Under the pieces are notes generated by a model. It had not been told where the DNA came from. It worked only from the letters and a program-made list of their open reading frames with translations, and ran no database searches. A DNA stretch of 57,548 nucleotides, taken from Flavobacteriales bacterium (lineage in GTDB: Bacteria > Bacteroidota > Bacteroidia > Flavobacteriales > UBA7312). Position 1 is the first letter of the stretch. Every line of letters begins with the position of its first letter. This document shows, in pieces, positions 6,735 to 15,124 of the stretch. The translations under genes were made by a program, and so were the position numbers. The stretch covers positions 1-57,548 of the forward strand of contig JADHMQ010000012.1 of the NCBI GenBank assembly GCA_016779935.1. Direction: 5' to 3'.

Positions 6735-8907
6735 ATGTTTTTTGATTATTAATTTCTAAACAAACGGTGTATATACCTTTTGGTAGCAACGACCAATCGT
6801 ATGTATTATTAAACGAACTAGTAGTACCAATAGTTTCACTGTACATAACTTGACCAAGCGAATTGGTTAACGATAACGCTATAAAGCTTTCTTTTTCTAA
6901 AGAAGCCGTTACATAAATAAGACCCTCTGTTGGATTAGGATATACAGCCATTTCTATAAGAAGCTCATCTATTGAGCTACAATCTTCAACGATAATTGGC
7001 ACAGGAACAACCCCGCAATCAACAGTGTCAGCACTAACTACCCAATCATACAAATAGTAGTAGTAAGTGGTGTAATCGTCACCACCGGAATCGTCAAGAC
7101 CATTTCCATAATAAACCGCCTTATTGATAGAGGCTTTGCCGTCTAAAACATAAGGATAAGATAAGTTGCCGTTTGTGCCAGTTCTTTTAAGCAGAGGGTT
7201 TTGACCACCCACATTATTTTCGTTTACAGAAGCGTCAGTTCCTAATAAATAATCGTTTCCTTGAGGAACATTGAAGTTCAACATTATTGTTTGTGGCTCA
7301 TCATCAGCAAAACCAACAAATTCGGTGTGCTCAGCGATTACATTACCATCAGAGTTCATAAGAATAAACGATCTCTCAGCGGGTTCGTTGGTGTAAACAT
7401 TTACACTAAAAAGAGTGAAATCATTAATAGCATCAAAAGATAAAAACCCAATAGAATTTTCACCCCCGCTATAGTTAGAATCGCCATTATGCTCTTCTGG
7501 GCCTACCTTATTGTCTATAAAGCTGTTTGACACATAATAAGTAGTACTCACATCCAGATTTGGGGTAGAGTAAGAATTACCACCACCAACGGCATTCATA
7601 TTTTCATCATACCATGTTACAGAGTAGTCGGATTCAATAGAAAGTTCAGCAGGGTTGTTTTTACATATAATTACCTCATCAACTACAGGAGCATCAATTC
7701 CGCTTAATGTTATATTTCTTGTCGCCGGACATTCCGAATCAGGCGTGTTAACAGTAACAGAGTACGTACCTAGGCTATTTACTGTAATAATTTCATCTGA
7801 TGAGCCGTTTGACCACAATACAGTAGCGTTTTCAGGAGCTTCTATAGATAAACTAATTTCATCGCCTTCACAAACCAAACCTTCAATAGAAGAAGTAATG
7901 TTTGGAACGTTAGGTGTTTCGGTTTGCATCGTTAATGTAATTGGAAACCAAGTATAGTTGTTGTCAAGATTAGCCTCAACCATTACCTGAGGAACCTCTA
8001 ATACCACCGCATATTCGCCATTACATGTGCCTAGAGGAATATTTAAAAACATTCCATCTAAATAAGAACCATAAGTATCATTGTATCCTGAAGATATTCC
8101 TTGTTCAACCGGACTACAGCCGTACGAACCCCCACCAAGACCGTAGTTTGGAAAATCATCTTCACTTAATAAGTTACCCTCATTATAAACACTTTCATCG
8201 TCTCTACAACCAGCGTTTTCACTACTGCAGTTACCCAAGTCCATTACACAAAAACCAACCTTAGCCCCATCACCAATAGTTTCCCATTCTAATGGATTAT
8301 CCATATTATTTGGATCTGGAATTCTTAAAGTCATTATTGTCCACTCATCAAAGTGCATATGGCCGTGTGTTGGGTGATATTCCATGGTTCCCACCATCTC
8401 TTCGTAAAAGCTCATAGACCCGTCAGAATTCTTATGATAAATTCTTTGCCATGAAATATGTTTAGGGTTTGTGCCGTCAGGACATACATCCGTAGAAATT
8501 TGCCATTCAGGGTCATACACAGTAAAAGTATCCGCCACACCATCATTATAGCACACCATATGGCGGTAACCATATTGGTCAGCACCCCTTAGCGTTAAAG
8601 GACCAACACCAATATTTGGTGTTCTTGCAGAAATACGAATTCTTCCCATTTCTTGTACTTCGGGGGTAATCTCAAACCAATTTTCAGGATAGTTTATTTC
8701 ACCATTTTGTAAACCTTCACCAGGAGCATATTCCTGAGAGCCGTTTATACCTGTTTGCCAGCAAACTGTAATATCAGGCAAAAGATCGCAATCGTTTTGA
8801 TCTGAATCAGCACATTCACAATCAATCGCATTGTCTACCGTACACTGTGCGTTAGCGACAGCATAAGAAAATAAACCAAGGATAAAAAAGATACCGAATT
8901 TCTTCAT
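6712..8907 (-). CDS. lysyl-oxidase-like protein with T9SS sorting domain
   Basis: The start is set at MKKFGIFFILGLF (8907), where the signal peptide begins; an upstream in-frame start at 8949 would precede the promoter element. The product is 731 residues. Residues about 60-330 resemble the bacterial lysyl oxidase family, with the copper-type His cluster YHPTHGHMHF (H178, H181, H183, H185) and a Cys-rich body (CVMDLGNCSS, CRDD). Next come an Ig-like/PKD-type segment (about 335-420), a beta-rich region, and a type A T9SS domain beginning MAVYPNPTEG. Lysyl oxidases oxidise peptidyl lysine amines; that activity here is inference. Confidence 0.75.
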   Translation of the reverse strand: MKKFGIFFILGLFSYAVANAQCTVDNAIDCECADSDQNDCDLLPDITVCWQTGINGSQEYAPGEGLQNGEINYPENWFEITPEVQEMGRIRISARTPNIGVGPLTLRGADQYGYRHMVCYNDGVADTFTVYDPEWQISTDVCPDGTNPKHISWQRIYHKNSDGSMSFYEEMVGTMEYHPTHGHMHFDEWTIMTLRIPDPNNMDNPLEWETIGDGAKVGFCVMDLGNCSSENAGCRDDESVYNEGNLLSEDDFPNYGLGGGSYGCSPVEQGISSGYNDTYGSYLDGMFLNIPLGTCNGEYAVVLEVPQVMVEANLDNNYTWFPITLTMQTETPNVPNITSSIEGLVCEGDEISLSIEAPENATVLWSNGSSDEIITVNSLGTYSVTVNTPDSECPATRNITLSGIDAPVVDEVIICKNNPAELSIESDYSVTWYDENMNAVGGGNSYSTPNLDVSTTYYVSNSFIDNKVGPEEHNGDSNYSGGENSIGFLSFDAINDFTLFSVNVYTNEPAERSFILMNSDGNVIAEHTEFVGFADDEPQTIMLNFNVPQGNDYLLGTDASVNENNVGGQNPLLKRTGTNGNLSYPYVLDGKASINKAVYYGNGLDDSGGDDYTTYYYYLYDWVVSADTVDCGVVPVPIIVEDCSSIDELLIEMAVYPNPTEGLIYVTASLEKESFIALSLTNSLGQVMYSETIGTTSSFNNTYDWSLLPKGIYTVCLEINNQKTFEKIVLQ

Positions 8908-8937
8908 AAATAAAGGTTGTTTAGGTTTTAGTGGGAA

Positions 8938-8945
8938 CAAAAATA
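8938..8945 (-). promoter_or_regulatory. -7 promoter element for the lysyl-oxidase/propeller operon
   Basis: On the minus strand the sequence reads TATTTTTG, a full TAnnTTTG match, 30 bases before the chosen start at 8907. It supports that start over the upstream one at 8949. Confidence 0.5.
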
Positions 8946-8994
8946 GCAAAATTCTTGCAATGGAACTAATGTGTACGTATACGAGTCTTAGATA

Positions 8995-9774
8995 TTAATT
9001 GTTCTGTGCCCCTTGAGCAATCCATAATAGGATGGTTTCAATTTCGAAAGGAGTGAGTTCCGAGTTAGGCGGCATAGCGTATTCAACATTGTCGTTTGTA
9101 ATTAGCCTGTATAGATAGCTTTCTTCAGCTTGAACTGTATTGATGTACGTTACGCCACCATCGTTATTACTCACACCATTGATAAGCTCACTATAAGCCA
9201 AACTAGAAGGGACAAGTAGCATTTGACCCCCATCATCGTTATGACAAGGCATACATCTACCCTCTCCATTGTTGTAAAAAATAGGCTCGTAAATATCGTT
9301 TTTAAAACTAACCATTGGAGCTTCCGCATTAATGTCCAAAAGCTGATAATAATCCCTGTACTCTCTTAGGTATTCACCATTAAGTATAGAGGTTTCTAAA
9401 ACTAACAGAGAATCTTCTTTTACTACAACCCTATGTTTTAAGGTGTCAACATCATATAAATACAAGCTATCCGTATCAAAAGAAAAAGTGCCAGCTGTAG
9501 AACCAAGGCTCGCACTACCTTTGTTTTCTTCTAAAAAAGTAAGTTCAAAAGAGTTTGTTTCATAAGTTAGGGTAAGAGTATCAGGGGAAGCAATACCATA
9601 GGCTGTTACTTGTCTATTAAGCTTAATACCTCCTTGATAAAGGGTATACACTAGAGAATCTTTTTTCCAATACTCAATCGGGTAAACAATAGGGGTTATA
9701 TCTATTATTCTATCTTTTGTGCAAGACAGAAAAAAGAACGTTAAAACCAGAAGAAACAAGCTATATTTTCTCAT
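8995..9774 (-). CDS. lipoprotein with one haem c motif
   Basis: A 259-residue lipoprotein: signal ending FFLSC with lipidated Cys18, a beta-rich middle (about 25-150) without a known domain, and a C-terminal mono-haem domain with CMPCH (174-178) and a likely Met ligand in YAMPPNS near 235. The C-terminal half resembles planctomycete-type cytochrome c domains. It would be anchored in the outer membrane. It follows the DUF5777 barrel gene by 13 bases and is the last gene of the operon that starts at 11037. Role in electron transfer is likely from the haem site, but partner and direction are unknown. Confidence 0.75.
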   Translation of the reverse strand: MRKYSLFLLVLTFFFLSCTKDRIIDITPIVYPIEYWKKDSLVYTLYQGGIKLNRQVTAYGIASPDTLTLTYETNSFELTFLEENKGSASLGSTAGTFSFDTDSLYLYDVDTLKHRVVVKEDSLLVLETSILNGEYLREYRDYYQLLDINAEAPMVSFKNDIYEPIFYNNGEGRCMPCHNDDGGQMLLVPSSLAYSELINGVSNNDGGVTYINTVQAEESYLYRLITNDNVEYAMPPNSELTPFEIETILLWIAQGAQNN

Positions 9775-9787
9775 AAATTATTAGTTT

Positions 9788-10654
9788 CTAAAACCACCAA
9801 ACACGCCTAATGTTAAAACCTAAAACAAAATCATTAGGGGAATTTAAAAAATCATACGGTTCTTCAGTGTAAATGTTCGCTTCTCTCAAGTAATAGCTAT
9901 TACTCATAAAAACCTGAAAAACGTGACCGGCAGTACCAAACTCAAAACCCAAAGAAAACGGGTTATTCAAGGTTGACTCTGAACGGTTGTTAAGTTTGTG
10001 TGCATATTCGAACAGAATAGCACTACCAAATGAATATTGGTATCGTCCGCTAAATGGTAAGACAAATGTAAAGTGATCCTCATCTACACCGAGCACAAGG
10101 TTTTTGTAGATAAATGTTGGACTAAGTTGAAGCGATATTCTTTCGCTAAACTTTTTTGATAAAATGAGTTCAGTTGTATATGTAATTCGGTGTGCAAACT
10201 TACTTTTATAAGGGCTAAGACTATCACCAAAAAAGGCATTAGGCCCATAGTTTTTGTCTTCCTCAGTGTTTATGCCAGTATTATTAAATAAAGCAATACT
10301 TAACGGGTTTGAGTTGTCGCTAGTTTGTTTTAGAAGAATGTATTTACCTTCTACATCAATAGTTTTTCCAATTTTTGTTCTTCCAACCCCAACATAGGCT
10401 CTATCGTTTAGTTTGTAAGAAAGCGAAAAACGAACATTTGCCGGACTATCAAAACCTAAAAAATCCTTATAAATTCTATCGTCAAGTCCAATTTTACCAA
10501 AACGGTGCATGATAGTAAAATCAAAACCTTCGGGTATTACAGCCGTTTGGGCATTTATAAGTTGTTTGTTTTTAAAAGCATTGACGTACTCTTTCTCTTG
10601 AGCGTTTAAGCCAAGAAAACAAACCATCAAACATAAAAGTGTGATACACCTCAT
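9788..10654 (-). CDS. DUF5777 family outer-membrane beta-barrel protein
   Basis: A 288-residue protein with a signal peptide (MRCITLLCLMVCFLGLNAQ) and alternating hydrophobic strands throughout, ending in an aromatic residue (RRVWWF), as expected for an outer-membrane barrel. The segment FDFTIMHRFG near residue 46 is typical of DUF5777. The start overlaps the upstream cytochrome c gene by 4 bases and the haem lipoprotein follows 13 bases later, so the three are translated as one unit. Function is not established; the neighbours suggest a link with electron transfer or with c-type haem proteins. Confidence 0.8.
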   Translation of the reverse strand: MRCITLLCLMVCFLGLNAQEKEYVNAFKNKQLINAQTAVIPEGFDFTIMHRFGKIGLDDRIYKDFLGFDSPANVRFSLSYKLNDRAYVGVGRTKIGKTIDVEGKYILLKQTSDNSNPLSIALFNNTGINTEEDKNYGPNAFFGDSLSPYKSKFAHRITYTTELILSKKFSERISLQLSPTFIYKNLVLGVDEDHFTFVLPFSGRYQYSFGSAILFEYAHKLNNRSESTLNNPFSLGFEFGTAGHVFQVFMSNSYYLREANIYTEEPYDFLNSPNDFVLGFNIRRVWWF

Positions 10655-11037
10655 TTTTCTGCTTTTAATGTTCTAATATAATTGATGAGTTGCCAACGCT
10701 TCTCTTTATCTAACGAATGCTTGTAAGGAACCATCATCCCTTTGCCGTTTGACAGTTTCCAGAACAACTCTCCGTCTGTTTGGTTTTGCACGCCCTTATC
10801 AGAAAAACTCTTAGGTTTTGGGTTTAAGCCTGCGCCCGCAGGACCATCGCCTAATCCACCTTTACCATGACACGTCCAGCACAATTTAGAGTATAATGCT
10901 TGACCTTTTTGTGTGGCAATATTATTTCCTTCGTAAGGGTTAAGCACTTCCTTAGCTTCGGCTGGAGCCACCCAAACTTCTTGAGCATAGCTAACGTTTA
11001 CGATTAAAAATAGAACAAGCAAAGCAAAGACTCTCAT
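10651..11037 (-). CDS. soluble class I cytochrome c
   Basis: A 128-residue periplasmic cytochrome with a signal peptide (to about residue 19), one haem site CWTCH (C53-H57), the GxGxGPAGxGLxPxPxxF segment after it, and a Met axial ligand at M101 or M102 (GKGMMVPY). This is the full fold of a cbb3/SoxX-like mono-haem cytochrome. It is first in the operon with DUF5777 and the haem lipoprotein, with which it overlaps by 4 bases. The exact electron partner cannot be told. Confidence 0.88.
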   Translation of the reverse strand: MRVFALLVLFLIVNVSYAQEVWVAPAEAKEVLNPYEGNNIATQKGQALYSKLCWTCHGKGGLGDGPAGAGLNPKPKSFSDKGVQNQTDGELFWKLSNGKGMMVPYKHSLDKEKRWQLINYIRTLKAEK

Positions 11038-11054
11038 AAGAAAAGGTTAAAGTG

Positions 11055-11062
11055 CAAAGATA
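11055..11062 (-). promoter_or_regulatory. -7 promoter element for the cytochrome c operon
   Basis: The minus strand reads TATCTTTG, a full TAnnTTTG match, ending 17 bases before the cytochrome c start at 11037. Confidence 0.55.
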
Positions 11063-11073
11063 CGACCTAAATA

Positions 11074-12633
11074 CTATAAATCGAATTTAATTCCTTGAGC
11101 AAGAGGAAGTTCATCCGAATAATTTATAGTATTAGTTTGTCTACGCATATATATTTTCCATGCATCAGAGCCAGATTCTCTACCGCCTCCAGTTTCTTTT
11201 TCTCCACCAAAAGCACCGCCAATTTCCGCTCCGGACGTACCAATATTTACATTAGCAATACCGCAGTCAGAACCAGCATATGACAAGAATTTTTCAGCAT
11301 CTTTAATGGTTGAGGTCATAATTGATGATGACAAACCTTGTGGAACATCGTTTTGTATTTCAATTGCATTTTCAACATCACCCTTGTATTTTATAAGGTA
11401 TAATATAGGCGCAAATGTTTCGTGTTGAACAATTTCAAAACTGTTTTTTGCCTCTACAATAGCAGGTTTAACGTAACAACCGCTTTCATATTCGTTGCCT
11501 TTTAAGACCTCGCCTTCAACCAAGACTTTACCACCCTCTTTAATAGCGTGTTCAAGCGCGGACAAATACATGTTTACAGCATCCTTATCAATTAACGGAC
11601 CAACGTGATTATTTTCATCTAAGGGGTTACCAATTTTAATCTGTTCGTAAGCACCCACAACAGCGTCTTTGACTTTATCATATACGGATTCATGAATAAT
11701 CAAACGACGCGTTGATGTGCATCTTTGACCACACGTTCCAACAGCACCAAATACAGCGCCAGGAACAACAATTTTAAGGTCAGCAGTTGGCGTAATTATT
11801 ATTGCGTTGTTTCCGCCAAGCTCTAAGAGTGATTTTCCAAATCGCTCTGCTACTCTAGACCCTACAATTTTACCCATTCTAGAAGAGCCTGTTGCAGAAA
11901 CAAGAGGTATACGTTTGTCTGAGGTCATCATTTCACCAACCTTATTGTCTCCAGTAACGATACACGAAATACCCTCTGGTAAATCATTTTTTTCTAGCAC
12001 TTCGGCTATTAAATTTTGACAAGCTACCGAGCAAAGCGGGGTTTTTTCAGACCCTTTCCACACGCAAACATCTCCACATATCCAGGCTAAAGCCGTATTC
12101 CAACACCATACCGCAACAGGAAAGTTAAATGCAGAAATTATACCAACAACCCCAAGCGGGTGATATTGTTCGTACATTCTGTGGTTTGGACGTTCTGAAT
12201 GCATTGTAAGGCCATGAAGCTGTCGTGAAAGACCAACAGCAAAGTCACAAATGTCAATCATCTCTTGAACCTCACCCAACCCCTCTTGATAGGATTTTCC
12301 CATTTCGAAAGAAACCAGCTTTCCCAAAGCCTCTTTATGTTCTCTTAATTTATCTCCAAATTGACGAACTATTTCACCTCTTTTTGGGGCAGGAATAGTT
12401 CTCCAATACTTAAAGGCAGATGTGGCAGACGCCATTACCCTTTCATAATCGCTTTCTGAAGTGCATTTCACACTCCCGATAAGCTCACCAGTAACGGGTG
12501 AATAAGATTTAATCACATCACCATTTGAAAAGCAGTTTTTTCCAGTTGAGCTTCCCTCATTAATCTCGTTTAATCCTAACTCTTTTAAAGCCTTAGTTAT
12601 TCCAAAAGTATCGTTCATAAATTTGTTTGTCAA
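11074..12633 (-). CDS. amaB: ALDH7-type aldehyde dehydrogenase (probable aminoadipate-semialdehyde dehydrogenase)
   Basis: Oxidises an aldehyde to an acid with NAD(P)+. In 519 residues the whole ALDH fold is present: the NAD site (SAFNFPVAVW), the general base Glu in LLELGGNNA (about residue 270) and the nucleophile Cys in GQRCTSTRR (about 304). The pattern FGAVGTCGQRCTSTRRL and the C-terminal GGAFGGEKETGGGRESGSD place it in the ALDH7A1/AmaB group, which acts on alpha-aminoadipate semialdehyde in lysine breakdown. That substrate is inferred from family. A second ATG five codons in is possible. It is the last gene of the M23-GH3-dxr-rseP operon, 4 bases after rseP. Confidence 0.85.
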   Translation of the reverse strand: MTNKFMNDTFGITKALKELGLNEINEGSSTGKNCFSNGDVIKSYSPVTGELIGSVKCTSESDYERVMASATSAFKYWRTIPAPKRGEIVRQFGDKLREHKEALGKLVSFEMGKSYQEGLGEVQEMIDICDFAVGLSRQLHGLTMHSERPNHRMYEQYHPLGVVGIISAFNFPVAVWCWNTALAWICGDVCVWKGSEKTPLCSVACQNLIAEVLEKNDLPEGISCIVTGDNKVGEMMTSDKRIPLVSATGSSRMGKIVGSRVAERFGKSLLELGGNNAIIITPTADLKIVVPGAVFGAVGTCGQRCTSTRRLIIHESVYDKVKDAVVGAYEQIKIGNPLDENNHVGPLIDKDAVNMYLSALEHAIKEGGKVLVEGEVLKGNEYESGCYVKPAIVEAKNSFEIVQHETFAPILYLIKYKGDVENAIEIQNDVPQGLSSSIMTSTIKDAEKFLSYAGSDCGIANVNIGTSGAEIGGAFGGEKETGGGRESGSDAWKIYMRRQTNTINYSDELPLAQGIKFDL

Positions 12634-12637
12634 TTAG

Positions 12638-13963
12638 TTATGATAAAAGTTTAAAAATATCGTTTCCGTTAGCGTAGAGAACAAGCCCAAGCAATAAAAT
12701 AATACCTACCGTTTGAGCATATTCCATTACCTTTTCATTTGGTTGGCGACCTGTTAACACTTCGTACAGAAGGAAAACTACATGACCACCGTCTAATGCG
12801 GGTATTGGAAGTAAATTAAGTACGGCCAACATAATAGATAAAAAAGCCGTTAGACTCCAAAAACGCTGCCAATCCCATACAGAAGGGAAAATATTTCCTA
12901 TAGAAATAAAACCCCCTACAGATTCTGGAGATTGTTTTATTAACTTAAACTGTTTTAAGTAATTAGCGATTTCATCTCCTGTTTTTGTTAGTGCAGCCGG
13001 AATTACACTTATAGCGTTATATTGCTCTTTCTCAAGCTCGTAAAGGGCGGAAAAAGGCCTTAATTGAACCCCCATTACTCCCTCCTCAAGAAAAACGTTA
13101 AATGAAACTTCTTCTCCACCTCTGTCCACCACAATAGTGGCGCTATCACCTTTTAAAGTTGGGGTGTATTGCATTACATCTCCAGCATAACCCATATTCT
13201 CATTATTAATTCTAAGGATTTTATCCCCAACCTCAGCGCCAGCCAATTGCATTACTGATGTTTCTGAAAAACCATCAATGATGAAAGGGATGTTTGGTGT
13301 AAATAATTTTGTTTTTGCCAATACTAAGCTTTTAACCTCTTCGGTAAAAGGAACATCTACTTTAACGCCCCCTCTAGTTACGGTAACCAATTTAGCATCA
13401 TCTAGTATTAATCGTTCAATAACCTCTGGATGAAGAGCACCGCTTTCGCTTGCAAATCGATTTACAAGCATATTGTCAATGGAGTAAATCATATCTCCCT
13501 CTTGAAAACCAGCCGCTAAAGCTAAAGAGTCGCAATGAATTCCGTATGTAGCTTTTTCGCTTGGCAAGTATTTTTCACCCCAAATAACCAAACTAAAAGA
13601 ATATATAACGAAAGCTAAAATGACATTTACAGTAACACCGCCAAGCATAATAATAAGCCTTTGCCAAGCAGGCTTAGAACGAAACTCCCATGGCTGTGGT
13701 TCTTTTTTCATTTGCTCCTTGTCCATTGATTCATCAATCATACCAGAGATTTTCACATAGCCACCAAGGGGTAACCAGCCGACACCATATTCGGTACCGC
13801 CAACTTTCTTTTTAAACAAAGAAAACCAGGGGTCAAAAAACAAGTAAAACTTCTCTACTCTTGTTTTAAATAGTTTTGCAGGAATAAAGTGACCTAACTC
13901 ATGTAAAATCACAAGGATTGATAAACTCAAAAGAAGTTGACCAGCTTTTACTAGTATTTCCAT
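12638..13963 (-). CDS. rseP: RseP-type site-2 (RIP) zinc metalloprotease
   Basis: An inner-membrane protease that cuts transmembrane anchors such as anti-sigma factors and remnant signal peptides. The 441-residue protein has the zinc motif HELGH at residues 21-25 in the first membrane helix, a long periplasmic part with two PDZ-like regions (about 125-300), and the second metal motif NLLPIPALDGGH near residues 383-394. Length and order match RseP. It starts directly after the dxr stop, as in many bacteria where the two genes are paired. Confidence 0.93.
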   Translation of the reverse strand: MEILVKAGQLLLSLSILVILHELGHFIPAKLFKTRVEKFYLFFDPWFSLFKKKVGGTEYGVGWLPLGGYVKISGMIDESMDKEQMKKEPQPWEFRSKPAWQRLIIMLGGVTVNVILAFVIYSFSLVIWGEKYLPSEKATYGIHCDSLALAAGFQEGDMIYSIDNMLVNRFASESGALHPEVIERLILDDAKLVTVTRGGVKVDVPFTEEVKSLVLAKTKLFTPNIPFIIDGFSETSVMQLAGAEVGDKILRINNENMGYAGDVMQYTPTLKGDSATIVVDRGGEEVSFNVFLEEGVMGVQLRPFSALYELEKEQYNAISVIPAALTKTGDEIANYLKQFKLIKQSPESVGGFISIGNIFPSVWDWQRFWSLTAFLSIMLAVLNLLPIPALDGGHVVFLLYEVLTGRQPNEKVMEYAQTVGIILLLGLVLYANGNDIFKLLS

Positions 13964-15124
13964 TTATTTTATTAATTCATTAGCAAACATTCGACTTTGC
14001 TCGTTTGTTGACACAAAATCATCGTATGTAGGAGTGGCCACAAAAGTACTCTTTTCCATACAATTTTCTATGACATCTGACATTTCTAAAAAACCAATTT
14101 TGTCTTTCAAGAAGGCATCTACCACAACTTCGTTAGCGGCATTTAAAATACAAGCCATATTACCTCCTTTTGCCATTGCCTTATAAGCTAAAGATAAGTT
14201 TCTAAAGGTTTCAACATCAGGCTTTTCAAAAGTCAAACTCGGGTACTCCATGAAATCGAAACGCGGGAAGCTTGATTTTATTCTTTGTGGGTAACCCAAA
14301 GCGTATTGAATGGGCAACTTCATGTCTGGCAGACCCATTTGTGCTTTCATAGAGCCGTCTTCAAACTGCACTATTGAGTGAATTATAGATTGGGGGTGAA
14401 CAACAACATCAATTTGCTCTTCTTTTAGTCCAAACAGCCATTTTGCTTCAATTACTTCTAACCCTTTATTCATTAAACTAGCAGAGTCAACAGTTATTTT
14501 TGCTCCCATTTCCCAGTTTGGATGTTTCAAGGCTTGCTGTTTGCTCACTCTAGTGAGCCTATCTTTTTCCCATCCTCTAAACGGACCGCCAGAAGCGGTG
14601 AGATATATTTTTTCAATAGGGTTGTGAAATTCACCTACTAAACATTGAAATATGGCAGAGTGCTCAGAGTCTACAGGATAAATATTTACCCCATTTTCTT
14701 TAGCCAAAGCGGTTATTAAAGAGCCAGCAACGACTAAGGTTTCTTTGTTGGCAAGCGCAATGTTTTTCTTAGCTTTTATGGCGTTAATGGTTGGCTTCAA
14801 GCCAGAATAACCTACTAATGCTGTTAGAACAACATCTATTGTTTCCATTTCAACAACTTGAGATAAAGATTCAACACCAGCATAAACTTTTATCTTTGCA
14901 GACGCCAACGCGTCTTTAACCTCATCATACTTATGCTCATTGGCAATTACCACTGCGTTTGGCTTATATTTTAAAGCTTGTTGAATGAGTAGCTCACTAT
15001 TAGAATTAGCGGTAAGAACCTCAACTTCAAATAAATGCTGATTAGCTTCGATTACATCAAGCGCTTGTGTTCCAATTGAGCCGGTTGAGCCTAATATCGC
15101 CACGTGTTTTTTTGTTTTATCCAT
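13964..15124 (-). CDS. dxr: 1-deoxy-D-xylulose 5-phosphate reductoisomerase
   Basis: Second step of the MEP isoprenoid pathway: converts DXP to 2-C-methyl-D-erythritol 4-phosphate with NADPH. The 386 residues show the dinucleotide site LGSTGSIGTQAL (11-22), the metal-binding PVDSEHSAIFQ, the flexible active-site loop TASGGPFRGW and the SMKAQMGLPDMKLPIQYALGYP segment. It overlaps the GH3 gene upstream by 8 bases and abuts rseP downstream. Confidence 0.96.
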   Translation of the reverse strand: MDKTKKHVAILGSTGSIGTQALDVIEANQHLFEVEVLTANSNSELLIQQALKYKPNAVVIANEHKYDEVKDALASAKIKVYAGVESLSQVVEMETIDVVLTALVGYSGLKPTINAIKAKKNIALANKETLVVAGSLITALAKENGVNIYPVDSEHSAIFQCLVGEFHNPIEKIYLTASGGPFRGWEKDRLTRVSKQQALKHPNWEMGAKITVDSASLMNKGLEVIEAKWLFGLKEEQIDVVVHPQSIIHSIVQFEDGSMKAQMGLPDMKLPIQYALGYPQRIKSSFPRFDFMEYPSLTFEKPDVETFRNLSLAYKAMAKGGNMACILNAANEVVVDAFLKDKIGFLEMSDVIENCMEKSTFVATPTYDDFVSTNEQSRMFANELIK

